Part shown: one piece after another, positions 1-7,572 of the stretch
Layout of the letters: the number at the start of each line of letters is the position of its first letter
Numbering within the stretch: the first letter of the stretch is position 1
Assembly (NCBI RefSeq): GCF_002111595.1
Contig: NZ_LUTN01000022.1
Coordinates: 1 to 50,741, forward strand
Source: Lonsdalea britannica
GTDB lineage: Bacteria > Pseudomonadota > Gammaproteobacteria > Enterobacterales > Enterobacteriaceae
DNA length: 50,741 bases
Direction of reading: 5' to 3'
Notes under the pieces: model-generated
Databases searched by the model: none
What the model was told of the DNA's origin: nothing
The model's input: the letters and a program-made list of their open reading frames with translations, nothing else
Made by a program: the position numbers and the translations under genes

Positions 1-935
1 ACTGTCAGATATGTGGTAAGGCTCTGGATGAAGACAGTTTTTCCAACACCGCCGTCAGCATGGAGGAATACGGGAAGATTGCTGGCTTCGATCTCGTCTT
101 TGACATCTTGCGAGGCGCTGCGCTCAACGACATCACCAACATCAACAAACCGCGTATCCGCTGGAAATAACTGATCCTCATCACATTCAAGAGCATCGAG
201 GATATCTTCACGCCTGATAGAATTCTTGCCCTGCCCCTCGATTTGCGACTTCTCTCGGACAATCTCTACGAGTGCAAACAGCCTCCTTGCAGCCAGTCCG
301 CTTGAGTCAGCCGACCAATCACTGATTGTTCGTCGCAAGAATCGGTTCTGCGCAGGCAAATCATTTGTTGCAGCGCGAAACTCGATGAGCAGGAAAATGT
401 CCTCCGCTTCGACCTTCTCTTCCTTGCACCAGGTTTTGAGGTACTCAAGTTGCTTCTTGGCGCTATTGGACCCCGGTGCGCGACCCGATTTCAAGCACGC
501 GATAGCATCCCAAAGCTCACCAGAAAATTCCGCATTCGTCACGAACCCGAATGACAGTTTCTTCGCTATGTCTTCATCCGAAATGCTGACCTTAAAGTTT
601 CGCAGTGTTGCGGCGAATTTCTTGATCGTTTTTTTCAGATAGGATGATGTGACGGGCTCGGAAGCTTCCTTGTATTTGAACTGCAAAATCTGCTGGGCTG
701 TGCAGGTTTCGAAAGTATCTCCATTGCCATAATAAAGAACAAGGTCGGCTATATCCTCTGCCTCTTTTCCAAGCTTTAGATCTTCGTTAGGGGATAGGCC
801 TTCGATCACTATCGCGAAAAGATTATCCTTCGGGAACACAAGCTGAAGAGCTCGCCGCGCTGTCCACCTTTCATGAAAAGTGTGTCCCGCACGTGATACT
901 CTGACTTTGTCTACGTTCCTTACTGCTATATTCAT
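1..935 (-). CDS. Nuclease-NTPase fusion, putative anti-phage defence protein (partial, runs off left edge)
   Basis: An open frame starts at the ATG at 935 and stays open to base 1 (311 codons), so the C-terminus lies outside the window. The N-terminal ~115 residues look like a PD-(D/E)XK endonuclease of the Mrr/DUF4297 (Cap4-like) kind: Glu45 in AIVIEGL, acidic residues in DIADLVLYYG (61-70), then QFKYK at 86-90. A mostly helical linker follows. A textbook Walker A motif, ADGGVGKT, sits at about 293-300, preceded by the hydrophobic strand NLPVFLH. This order matches effector-plus-NTPase defence proteins (Avs/STAND and related families), in which a C-terminal sensor triggers the nuclease. That role is inferred. 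The neighbouring integrase remnant fits a defence island. The start has only a weak Shine-Dalgarno (AAGGG about 13 bases upstream). The sensor domain and Walker B motif cannot be seen here. Confidence 0.72.
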   Translation of the reverse strand, partial: MNIAVRNVDKVRVSRAGHTFHERWTARRALQLVFPKDNLFAIVIEGLSPNEDLKLGKEAEDIADLVLYYGNGDTFETCTAQQILQFKYKEASEPVTSSYLKKTIKKFAATLRNFKVSISDEDIAKKLSFGFVTNAEFSGELWDAIACLKSGRAPGSNSAKKQLEYLKTWCKEEKVEAEDIFLLIEFRAATNDLPAQNRFLRRTISDWSADSSGLAARRLFALVEIVREKSQIEGQGKNSIRREDILDALECDEDQLFPADTRFVDVGDVVERSASQDVKDEIEASNLPVFLHADGGVGKTVFIQSLTTYLT

Positions 936-1134
936 AGAAATCTTGACCCTTAAAAATTATTTGATTTCACCATATCCACGTTTAGAGACCCAAGCCAGAA
1001 CATAATATTGTAACTACTTGAATACTTTGAACGTCCGCTATTGGCGCAGACTGTGTGAAAACACTTGCCAAAAACTTAGGGCGCGCGTCTACGCAAAATA
1101 TGAAATTGCTCAATTGGTTAGTTAGGGCCAAATT

Positions 1135-1449
1135 TTACACACGAGCACGGTTTTTAGCTCTATTTTCGGCAGTCTCTCTTTGACCAAAAACCTTTTCACA
1201 CAACATATGCACAGAACAGGCTCCCTGGTATTTTCTCGGGTACAATTCCACTATGAGGACAGAAACAACACTACCCTCGTAGACATAACCATAGTAACGA
1301 TTACCAAATGAACGTAGACCGCTCAAATCAGTTTTATGTAACCAGCTTCGATTGGTGGTCATTCTGGTGGTCTTGACAAGAGGGGAATTCAGGATTAGCT
1401 TAATTATTAGCCAGTTACTGGCAAAGGCGATCCCAGTCAGAGGAGCCAA
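1135..1449 (-). CDS. Hypothetical small protein, unrecognised
   Basis: A 104-codon frame whose more protein-like part starts at an internal ATG at 1362. That part encodes about 75 residues with alternating hydrophobic and aromatic stretches (GNRYYGYVYEGSVVSVLIVE) and a basic tail rich in Arg, Lys and Asn. I recognise no family. There is no convincing ribosome-binding site, and the 5' end of the frame overlaps a dispersed 20-base repeat, so the upstream codons are probably not translated. It lies in an A+T-rich gap between the nuclease-NTPase gene and an integrase remnant. It could be a decayed accessory gene or a chance frame. The stretch 936-1134 holds no gene that I can see. Confidence 0.25.
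   Translation of the reverse strand: MAPLTGIAFASNWLIIKLILNSPLVKTTRMTTNRSWLHKTDLSGLRSFGNRYYGYVYEGSVVSVLIVELYPRKYQGACSVHMLCEKVFGQRETAENRAKNRARV
1417..1436 (+). repeat. Dispersed 20-bp repeat, copy 1
   Basis: ACTGGCAAAGGCGATCCCAG occurs here and, identically, at 11681-11700; a diverged relative lies at 3481-3506. Copy 1 is preceded by the small palindrome GCCAG-TTA-CTGGC (1410-1422), and copy 2 by an imperfect version. A hairpin terminator follows closely in copies 1 and 3. The copies sit at borders between gene blocks. Function is unknown: a recombination site or the end of a small mobile repeat is possible. Confidence 0.6.
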
Positions 1450-1455
1450 TTTTAG

Positions 1456-1490
1456 AAAAGCCCGCTTAAGGAAACTTAAGCGGGCTTTTT
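1456..1490 (+). terminator. Rho-independent terminator
   Basis: A perfect 15-bp inverted repeat (AAAAGCCCGCTTAAG paired with its complement) surrounds a GAAA tetraloop. It has a T-run on the right side and an A-run on the left, so it could work in both directions. No gene immediately beside it is clearly served by it; it may be left over from a deleted gene. Confidence 0.85.
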
Positions 1491-1777
1491 GTTTGCATGT
1501 ACCTAAGCAAGTTCTTTAGCGTTTTGATGCGGTAAGGTAACGAGAACGCTTTCAACTGCGTTTCAGGCTTTTTCTCCGCATCGGGGAATTTGATGGTCAG
1601 ATTTGGGGGCAGGTTGGTTCGATGACGGAGTGCCCCCCAAATGTCTCTTATATGTCACGAAAATCCGCAAGTTAACATTTCCCGCTCCCCCCATAAAACT
1701 ATCTGACTCACACAGTCCATATCTCCGCGTTAAACCTGCTTGTTCACGTCTCTGGTACTTCACCATTTCGATAGTAA

Positions 1778-2295
1778 AAAGTTTCAAGACCGTTGCGCTA
1801 CGGTGGCTTAAAAGCAACAGAACTTAATCGAAAAACTAGGCCGCTTGCCTGCCTGAGCAATTATGTTTTTCCGGCGATCGGTAATCACCCGATAACGGAA
1901 CTCAAAACCCGGCACTTCACTGCCCTGCTGAAGGGTATTGAGAAAAACGGTTTGCTGGAGATCGCATCCCGAGCACAGCAGCATCTGTGCAACATTATGC
2001 GTTACGCGGTTCAGCAAGGATGGGTGGGAAATAATCCGGAGCTAGATTTAGTTAGCGTAACCGCTTCGTCAGTGAAATGTTATTACCTGAATCTGCCGCT
2101 GGCAGCGTCTGCCTGAGTTGCTGGAACGCATTGAAAACTATTAGCAAGGCCGGGAACTGACCCAGCTGGCGGTATTGCTCACCCTGCACTTGTTCATCAG
2201 TTCCAGCGAATTGTGCTTGGCTCGCTCGCACAAGAGAGATTTTAAAAATGGACTGCCCCCACATCAAAATATCTCCTTTCCCCTTTATTAACATC
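1778..2295 (+). pseudogene. P4-type tyrosine integrase remnant
   Basis: Pieces of a P4-family phage/island integrase can be read across several frames. SFKTVALRWLKSNR begins near 1778. A frame shift near 1820 leads to the core-binding region with NYVFPAIGNHPITELKTRH and MRYAVQQGWVGNNPELDL (to about 2080). A further shift leads to LPELLERIENY, a TAG stop, then GRELTQLAVLLTLHLFISSSE before it degenerates. The N-terminal DNA-binding arm and the C-terminal catalytic R-H-R-Y block are absent, so no active recombinase can be made. It marks a former genomic island beside the defence-like gene at the left edge. The sequence between 1491 and 1777 shows no recognisable gene. Confidence 0.8.
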
Positions 2296-2315
2296 GCGCT
2301 TTATATTCCTGTCGG

Positions 2316-2531
2316 CCGCACCAGCGGATCACACTGACGTACCACTCCAAGAAAACGGTCAAACTGGCAACATTGGCGGCGTCACATACGTCTCAACATG
2401 CAGAGGTAGAGGTTCGCGAGGCTCCCCTCGTAATTTTGATGTTGGGCGATTTAGAGGAAACCCTACCCGAGCAAAAACGTTGTTGGGTTAAACGGTTGAA
2501 ACGCCGTTACCGGTCAGATTCGAAAATCTGA
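2316..2531 (+). pseudogene. Degenerate coding remnant, possibly transposase
   Basis: An open frame without a start codon ends at TGA 2529-2531. It reads HQRITLTYHSKKTVKLATLA, then a stretch with EVEVREAPLVILMLGDLEE, then EQKRCWVKRLKRRYRSDSKI. The Lys/Arg-rich pattern with an EVEVRE strand recalls part of an IS4-type transposase, but I cannot assign it firmly. No start or ribosome-binding site is visible. The rest of 2532-3060 holds short frames only and no gene that I can support. Confidence 0.3.
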
Positions 2532-3060
2532 TTACGCAATTTCGCGAGGCGGGAAGCCACTTGCCTGTTTTAGATCCCTAGATTCATGTTCTGACAAATA
2601 AAACTAAGGATCGCCGCATGAACAAAACCACGGCAACAACCGGTTGTGCTCCGCGCTTTTCAGACAATTAACGAATAAAATTGTTTTGCTGGGGATGGGT
2701 ATGAGTCGCTCGGTCTCCAGCTCGCTCGCCGATCTCAACGCAGTGTCAGCGGTGGGATCCCTACATACGGGCTCCGATAAGCGCAGGAGACCCTATTGTC
2801 GTTCAGCTTTTACCCCCAAACGGTGAACTCTATTTCCAGATAATCTCATGATAGTGGGTCGCTAAAAAACACGACCGTTCGCCCCTTCGTTAATCAAGGT
2901 AAGGCCTAATCGCGTAATACCAGGACGACCGCTGTTGATGAGTGCAGCGTGTTAATCACCCGGTCGTTTTCTGGCGATGAATCGCTGGCGGCCACATTGG
3001 GCGGAGGTTCCATTATGGGATATATTAGGGGCAATCTCTTTATGACAGGTAACATCGGCA

Positions 3061-3408
3061 ATGGCACTAATCCCCAAAAACTACACGCGTTTAGAAAGCG
3101 GATATCGTGAAAAAGCACTAAAAATCTATCCGTGGATATGTGGACGCTGCTCGCGGGAGTTTGTTTATTCAAACTTGCGGGAATTGACCGTTCACCATAT
3201 CGATCACGACCACACCAATAATCCGGAAGACGGCAGTAACTGGGAGCTCTTGTGCCTTTATTGCCATGACCACGAACACTCGAAGTACACGGAAGCGGAT
3301 CAGTACGGCTCAACCGTGGTGGCGGGCGAAGACGCACAAAACGATATCGACGCGGCAACCTATAATCCTTTTGCCGATTTAAAATCCATGATTAACAAGA
3401 AGAAATAA
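3061..3408 (+). CDS. yajD: HNH nuclease family protein YajD
   Basis: This 115-residue protein matches enterobacterial YajD almost throughout. It begins MALIPKNYTRLESGYREKAL and carries the zinc/HNH framework CGRCSREF (about residues 27-34), LTVHHIDHDHTNNPEDGSNW (the His/Asp/Asn catalytic core) and LLCLYCHDHEH. It ends with NPFADLKSMINKKK, as in the family. HNH proteins cut or nick DNA using one metal ion, but YajD has no established substrate, so its cellular role is open. Length and both Cys pairs are normal, so the gene looks intact. It stands alone, facing right, followed by a hairpin terminator at 3524. Confidence 0.95.
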   Translation: MALIPKNYTRLESGYREKALKIYPWICGRCSREFVYSNLRELTVHHIDHDHTNNPEDGSNWELLCLYCHDHEHSKYTEADQYGSTVVAGEDAQNDIDAATYNPFADLKSMINKKK

Positions 3409-3480
3409 CTCCGCGTGGCATCACTTGATGCCTTGGGGTGGTTTCGACAGACATTGCAGCATCATTCGAATCGAAGCTTA

Positions 3481-3506
3481 GCCACTGATGAGCGAAGGCG
3501 ATCCCG
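3481..3506 (+). repeat. Dispersed repeat, diverged copy 3
   Basis: GCCACTGATGAGC followed by GAAGGCGATCCC matches the 20-bp repeat at 1417 and 11681 in its AAGGCGATCCC core, with changes in the upstream half. As at copy 1, a terminator hairpin follows within about 20 bases. Confidence 0.4.
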
Positions 3507-3523
3507 CTAGATTCCCTAAAATC

Positions 3524-3562
3524 AACGCCAAGGTATTCAACAGAATGCCGTGGCGTTTTTTC
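3524..3562 (+). terminator. Rho-independent terminator
   Basis: AACGCCA (3524-3530) pairs with TGGCGTT (3551-3557) and GGTATT with AATGCC inside it, separated by one mismatch. Six T residues follow. It fits the end of yajD transcription. Confidence 0.75.
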
Positions 3563-3720
3563 CATTCATGAGTAAAAAAACGGCGCGTTCCGCTTCCAAT
3601 CTGTTCCATTGAAAGCCCATACGGTGATAAAGCATAACGTGCGCGCTGACCCGACAAGCACCTCTTCGGCATGTCTCGGTCTGACTCCTGGTGACGTTAG
3701 GATTGACTAAATGAGACCGT

Positions 3721-4584
3721 CTAAACGCGCGGTCCTGATACCGCAGCCGCGACCGCATGGCTGTCTTCCAGCATACGGAAACGGACGATTTTACCGTCTC
3801 GGACGGTCAGTACGAAAGCAAAGGGGCTGGTAATCAACCGTCCGGTGGCCTTAACCCGGGAGGCTAACTCACCCACCGCCACCGCCTCCTCGGCATCAGC
3901 CAGAATTCGCCGCACCTCGAATCGCTCAGGGGCAATCTGTGCCACCAGTTCCATAAGGAAAGCACTCACCTCCTGGCGATCCCGGCGCGGGCCGATCCAG
4001 GGCACCGTGTCCCGATCGCCCGGGATGTCCCAGTCCACGTCTTCTGCAAACAGTTCGAGCACCCCCTCCAGAGCCAGAGGATCGTCCGGCGTCGCCCACA
4101 GGACCGCCCATCGTTCAAAATAAAGTGAAGCAATCTGGTGAGGTGTCGGAGAAGAAACACCGTCACGGTACAGCGCAACACGCCTGCGGTCTTCGCTGGT
4201 GAAGTCGGGATCGACATAGATGAACGCTCGCTTGACCAACAGCCCGTCGAACTCGAAGACGGTGGCAAAACGGCCTTGCGAAATATCGCCATCCGGCCAC
4301 GCCCGCCCCTCTGCGGTCACTCCCCACTCTCGCCCTTCCACGACGATGCGATCGCCGTCAACGGTGAAGACCAATCCATCAATGTCATGAGAGAGCGTCG
4401 CTGCGTCTCTGGCGATGCGCGTTGCAAACAGGGCAAGCGCAGCCTTACCTCGCATCGCGCCGAACTTGGGGAAGAAGAACTCGACATCTTCTGTGAACAA
4501 GTCCAGCAAAGTGGCGGATCTTGCATCCACCTCGCGAAAGTAGCGACGAACGATTTCGATACGGCTTTCGGAAAGATCAGACAT
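3721..4584 (-). CDS. Tandem SnoaL-like (NTF2 superfamily) protein
   Basis: The 287-residue product consists of two NTF2-like cone folds in tandem. Domain 1 (about 1-140) has RYFREVDARSATLLDLFTED followed by VEFFFPKFG. Domain 2 (about 150-285) repeats the layout with LYFERWAVLWA, VLELFAEDVDWDIPG and FAFVLTVRDGKIVRFRMLED. SnoaL-like proteins include polyketide cyclases, limonene-epoxide hydrolases and many small-molecule binders, so the family alone does not give a substrate. The gene is divergent from a TetR regulator with two palindromic sites between them, and is almost certainly its target. This arrangement suggests an inducible detoxification or modification enzyme. Length and frame are intact. 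Confidence 0.75.
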   Translation of the reverse strand: MSDLSESRIEIVRRYFREVDARSATLLDLFTEDVEFFFPKFGAMRGKAALALFATRIARDAATLSHDIDGLVFTVDGDRIVVEGREWGVTAEGRAWPDGDISQGRFATVFEFDGLLVKRAFIYVDPDFTSEDRRRVALYRDGVSSPTPHQIASLYFERWAVLWATPDDPLALEGVLELFAEDVDWDIPGDRDTVPWIGPRRDRQEVSAFLMELVAQIAPERFEVRRILADAEEAVAVGELASRVKATGRLITSPFAFVLTVRDGKIVRFRMLEDSHAVAAAVSGPRV

Positions 4585-4599
4585 GCGCTTGCTCCATTT

Positions 4600-4617
4600 A
4601 TGTAATAGAGATTACAT
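4600..4617. promoter_or_regulatory. TetR operator 1
   Basis: ATGTAAT-AGAG-ATTACAT is a perfect 18-base palindrome 16 bases upstream of the SnoaL-like gene start. It is placed to block that promoter when bound by the divergent TetR-family protein. Confidence 0.75.
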
Positions 4618-4649
4618 TATTGGCACGCGGATTTACCTCGTCAATATTT

Positions 4650-4667
4650 ATGTAATAGGTTTTACAA
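4650..4667. promoter_or_regulatory. TetR operator 2
   Basis: ATGTAAT-AGGT-TTTACAA is an imperfect copy of operator 1, centred 50 bases from it and just upstream of the TetR start. The paired sites suggest repression of the target and autoregulation. Confidence 0.65.
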
Positions 4668-4679
4668 AAAGGAGATCCT

Positions 4680-5273
4680 ATGGCCCGTGGACGTCCCCGG
4701 AGCTTCGATCGTGATACGGCACTCCAACGCGCGATGGAAATTTTTTGGGCCAAAGGCTATGAAGCCGCCCAGCTTTCCGAACTGATGGCCGCGATGGGCA
4801 TTAACCCGCCCAGTTTCTACGCCGCCTTCGGATCGAAAGAAGCGTTATACCGAGAAGCGCTCGACCTTTATCTTGCAACGGCTGGTTCCGTCAGCATGAA
4901 CGCGCTGGCCGACAGCGGAAACATACGCGATGTCATCAAGACCATGCTACTGGCGAGTCTGGACACCGCGCTGTCCAGCCCCTCTTCGGGAGGCTGTTTA
5001 GTCACTCTCGGCCTAATCAACTGCCTGCCACAAAATGCCTCCCTGCGCGATCGCATGCGTGAACTTCGGCACAGCACCATACGCCTGATCCGCCTGCGAC
5101 TGGAGCGTGCAATCGCCGATGGCGAGCTGCCGCCCGATACCGACACAGAACGACTCGCCACGTACTTCGCCGCGATAATTCAGGGTATTTCGCTTCAGGC
5201 GCAGGATGGCGCAGGCCGCGAAACGCTGCTCGGGATTGTTGAAACGTCGATGAGCGCATTAAAGGAGGGATAA
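4680..5273 (+). CDS. TetR/AcrR family repressor
   Basis: This 197-residue protein has the classic TetR N-terminal helix-turn-helix: RDTALQRAMEIFWAKGYEAA, then LSELMAAMGINPPSFYAAFGSKEALY (about residues 11-58). A helical ligand-binding and dimerisation domain follows. It probably represses the divergent SnoaL-like gene and itself through the two ATGTAAT palindromes between them, with release by an unknown small molecule. A strong ribosome-binding site (AAGGAG) lies 7 bases before the ATG. It resembles the subgroup that controls single oxidoreductase or detoxification genes. The ligand cannot be read from sequence. Confidence 0.88.
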   Translation: MARGRPRSFDRDTALQRAMEIFWAKGYEAAQLSELMAAMGINPPSFYAAFGSKEALYREALDLYLATAGSVSMNALADSGNIRDVIKTMLLASLDTALSSPSSGGCLVTLGLINCLPQNASLRDRMRELRHSTIRLIRLRLERAIADGELPPDTDTERLATYFAAIIQGISLQAQDGAGRETLLGIVETSMSALKEG

Positions 5274-5287
5274 GCGGCCGTTGGTTG

Positions 5288-5614
5288 TCATTTCGTCGAA
5301 ACGGCGACGAGGTGTCCAGCAGCGTTTATCACCTCGAAGCGTGCCGGTCCCTTAGCTTCAGCGATCGAGCTGTAAACGCGGAAGGGATAAGATGCCGCCA
5401 ACGCGAAGGGTATCTCCTCAACTCTCCCCACGATTTGAGAAAAAGCGACACCCAATAAAAATATCGCGATGGCATCCTGTATTTGTGCTTCTGTGACTTT
5501 ATAAAAAACGCTCATATCGCCCAATGCAGGTAAAAATATATCCGTAGAAATTAATCCACCCACAGATAGGCAGGCAATGAGCACTACAAGTGGCTTTGAA
5601 ATAGTGTTATTCAT
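5288..5614 (-). pseudogene. Truncated Bcr/CflA-type MFS gene fused to foreign sequence
   Basis: The first ~62 residues are the N-terminus of a Bcr/CflA drug-resistance MFS transporter: two hydrophobic segments with ACLSVGGLISTDIFLPALGD and DAIAIFLLGVAFSQI. After SQI the expected continuation (conserved YGPLSD motif and ten more membrane helices) is missing. The frame runs instead into about 46 unrelated residues (VEEIPFALAASYPFRVYS...GHLVAVSTK) of unknown origin. At 108 residues it cannot form a transporter. The junction near 5430 looks like a deletion or insertion breakpoint. The A+T-rich upstream region (5615-5937) contains a palindrome at 5692-5714 and otherwise no gene. Confidence 0.7.
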
Positions 5615-5691
5615 TTCGGTTCCAACTCATTTCAGGAGTTACCGAATATAATAAAGCGCACAGTCGGTGAAAACACCGGATAGCTAAACGC

Positions 5692-5714
5692 ACTGTTTCA
5701 TATTAGTAAACAGT
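5692..5714. promoter_or_regulatory. Inverted repeat upstream of truncated MFS gene
   Basis: ACTGTTT-N9-AAACAGT is a perfect 7-bp inverted repeat about 80 bases upstream of the Bcr-type start. The symmetry and spacing are operator-like. No adjacent regulator gene remains that would obviously use it. Confidence 0.4.
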
Positions 5715-5937
5715 CTATTCGTTTTTTGGTATTGGGTTTCCTTATATTGCAAGCCTAATAAAATAAACAAGAATTTATTCACGGATGTTTTTTATAATTA
5801 ACGCAATCATTATAAAACAATAAGATACTTTAATTAATTACCTCTGATGCACCGTAATATAAATAGATTAAATATAGGGCCATAATATTTAATTAAGATG
5901 ATGGTAACCCAACGGTATACCCTAAATATGAATAATT

Positions 5938-6117
5938 GGACGGTCCCTGCCACGGTAGACAATCCTGCCCTATATTTTGAGCATAGGAGGAGCGTATGGG
6001 CACACCACGACGTACACCTGAATATGAAAAAGAGGCCGTCCGGCAGATCACTAAGCGTGGCTATTCCGTTGCTGAAGTTTCCGACCGGCTGGGCGGTATC
6101 ATCGCCCCTCCGTTAAA
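5938..6117 (+). mobile_element. IS3-family insertion sequence remnant (5' end, orfA fragment)
   Basis: From the ATG at 5996, a frame encodes the start of an IS3-family OrfA helix-turn-helix protein: MGTPRRTPEYEKEAVRQITK followed by RGYSVAEVSDRLGG. It then loses similarity near 6091. A ribosome-binding sequence (AGGAGG) precedes the ATG, and TGGACGGTCCC at about 5938 may be the left terminal repeat. The rest of orfA, orfB and the right end are absent. The insertion sits at the border between the truncated MFS gene and the efflux operon, so it may have mediated that deletion. Confidence 0.7.
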
Positions 6118-6154
6118 CGCCACTGCCTCTTCTTCCACTGGACGGCTGCCGGGA

Positions 6155-6490
6155 CTATTGGCTCGTCTCTGATGGTCCGCTTCCCAATGTGCCAAACTCA
6201 GCGGCGACCTGAACGTAAAAAGCGTTTACCTGCTCTTTTTCCAAAATCTGAAAGAACCGCGCGGCCTCCTCTTCAGTGACCACCAGCGTGACTTGAACCG
6301 GCTGGTCGGAGAGATCAAAAAGGTTGACCGCATGCACGGTTCCATCGTGCCCCAGCCCGCCAAGCGCGCCGTTCAGCGTCGCGCCGCGAATGCCCTGACG
6401 TCGGGCTTCTTCGATCAGCCATTGCGCAAGAGGACGTTGTCCATGTAAACGGTCCTGCTGGGTAAAAAACGTTATTTGATAGCCGTGCAT
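6155..6490 (-). CDS. DUF190 family (PII-like) protein
   Basis: This 111-residue product starts MHGYQITFFTQQDRLHG and contains RPLAQWLIEEARRQGIRGAT, FDLSDQPVQVTLVVTEEEA and VNAFYVQVAAEFGTLG, which are characteristic of DUF190. These small proteins have a ferredoxin-like PII fold and are often encoded beside CrcB fluoride channels; they are thought to act as nucleotide-binding sensors, and their function is not settled. No crcB is present here. The gene follows the efflux adaptor gene by 54 bases on the same strand and may be co-transcribed. Length and frame are normal. Confidence 0.8.
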   Translation of the reverse strand: MHGYQITFFTQQDRLHGQRPLAQWLIEEARRQGIRGATLNGALGGLGHDGTVHAVNLFDLSDQPVQVTLVVTEEEAARFFQILEKEQVNAFYVQVAAEFGTLGSGPSETSQ

Positions 6491-6544
6491 ACGTCACCTC
6501 AGAAACAGTAAGTTATTCTGGATACGTGATAAGAAAACAGTTCA

Positions 6545-7561
6545 TCACATTGGTGTTGATGGGGTATCGCCCACATCAATAGTCGGTGTGACTGACATAC
6601 CAACACGTAGCCTCATCACGTCTTTTTGCTCTTTATCCAGTCGGATACGAACAGGTAGTCGCTGAACGATTTTGGTGAAATTCCCCGTCGCATTATGTGG
6701 TGGCACCAGTGAAAAGCTTGCGCCGCTAGCAGGCCCGACACTTAATACATGCCCGGTAAGATGTACGTCGGGCAACGCATCCACCGTGATGTCTACGGCC
6801 TGTCCAACCTGTATACGCGCTAACTGGGTTTCACGAAAATTGGCTTCAATGTAGATCTTATCCAGCGGCACCAGGGTAAGCTGCGGCTCGCCCACATGCG
6901 CATACCCTCCGACACGCGCATGGCGTTGCGCCACCGTGCCGGCTATCGGGGCGGCTACCTGTGTATAGGATAGCCGCAGGTCAGCATCCGCTTTTTCCGC
7001 CCGGGCCTTATCCAGCTCGGCATGTAGAACCTTTACCTGCTGTTCGGCTGAGCGCAATCCCGCCCGATCTCGTTCATAAGCGGCACGCTGTACGCCCCAC
7101 TCCGCTTCGGCCTGCTGCTGGTCCTTTACTGTACCTGAACCGTCACGGGCAAGATTGATAAAGCGCTGGTGGTTTCGTTCCGCCAGTTTGAGGTTAGCAT
7201 TTGAGGCGGCAACCGCCGCATTTGCCTGCGCAATCAGGCTTTGCTGACGTTCCAATTGTGCATTGAGTCTGTCGATATTGGCCTGCGCATTTTCGCGCGC
7301 AACCACCAATTCTCGATCATCAATTTGAAATAAAGGCGCCCCTTGCTCTACCTGTTGGTTGTCATCCACGGAAACCGTGTTAATTACACCTGAAACCTGA
7401 GGGGCAATCACGGTGAAATCCGCACGTACATAAGCATCATCTGTGCTTTGCGAGGCGGCGCCGGCCTCCGATTTGTTCAGTACCCAGATAGCCGAGATCA
7501 CCATGACGGCGGCCATCAGTGCGAGGGTGATTTTCAGTTTAGATTTAGTAGTCATGTTCAC
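6545..7561 (-). CDS. HlyD/EmrA-type membrane-fusion (adaptor) subunit of drug efflux pump
   Basis: The product (~336 residues) has one N-terminal membrane anchor (ITLALMAAVMVISAIWVL). A biotinyl-lipoyl half-motif follows (VIAPQVSGVINTVSVDDNQQ), then a long alpha-helical hairpin (about 85-195, rich in Ala/Gln/Arg). The second lipoyl half is LSYTQVAAPIAGTVAQRHAR, and a beta-barrel ends in RLRVGMSVTPTIDV. This is the EmrA/FarA/VceA adaptor architecture, linking an inner-membrane MFS pump to an outer-membrane channel across the periplasm. The frame opens with GTG at 7561; the ATG two codons in, at 7555, is the likelier start. It is the third gene of an OMF-MFS-MFP operon and lies 11 bases after the MFS gene. 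Confidence 0.88.
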   Translation of the reverse strand: MNMTTKSKLKITLALMAAVMVISAIWVLNKSEAGAASQSTDDAYVRADFTVIAPQVSGVINTVSVDDNQQVEQGAPLFQIDDRELVVARENAQANIDRLNAQLERQQSLIAQANAAVAASNANLKLAERNHQRFINLARDGSGTVKDQQQAEAEWGVQRAAYERDRAGLRSAEQQVKVLHAELDKARAEKADADLRLSYTQVAAPIAGTVAQRHARVGGYAHVGEPQLTLVPLDKIYIEANFRETQLARIQVGQAVDITVDALPDVHLTGHVLSVGPASGASFSLVPPHNATGNFTKIVQRLPVRIRLDKEQKDVMRLRVGMSVTPTIDVGDTPSTPM

Positions 7562-7572
7562 TTTTCTTTAGC

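Noticed and set aside
226-642. Plus-strand frame of 138 codons near the left edge
   Set aside because: It is antisense to the long open minus-strand frame that has a Walker A and nuclease motifs; its Ser/Phe-rich product looks like nothing known.
5692-5714. Inverted repeat as a terminator
   Set aside because: The arms are A+T-rich with no T-run and the position is upstream of a gene; an operator is more plausible.
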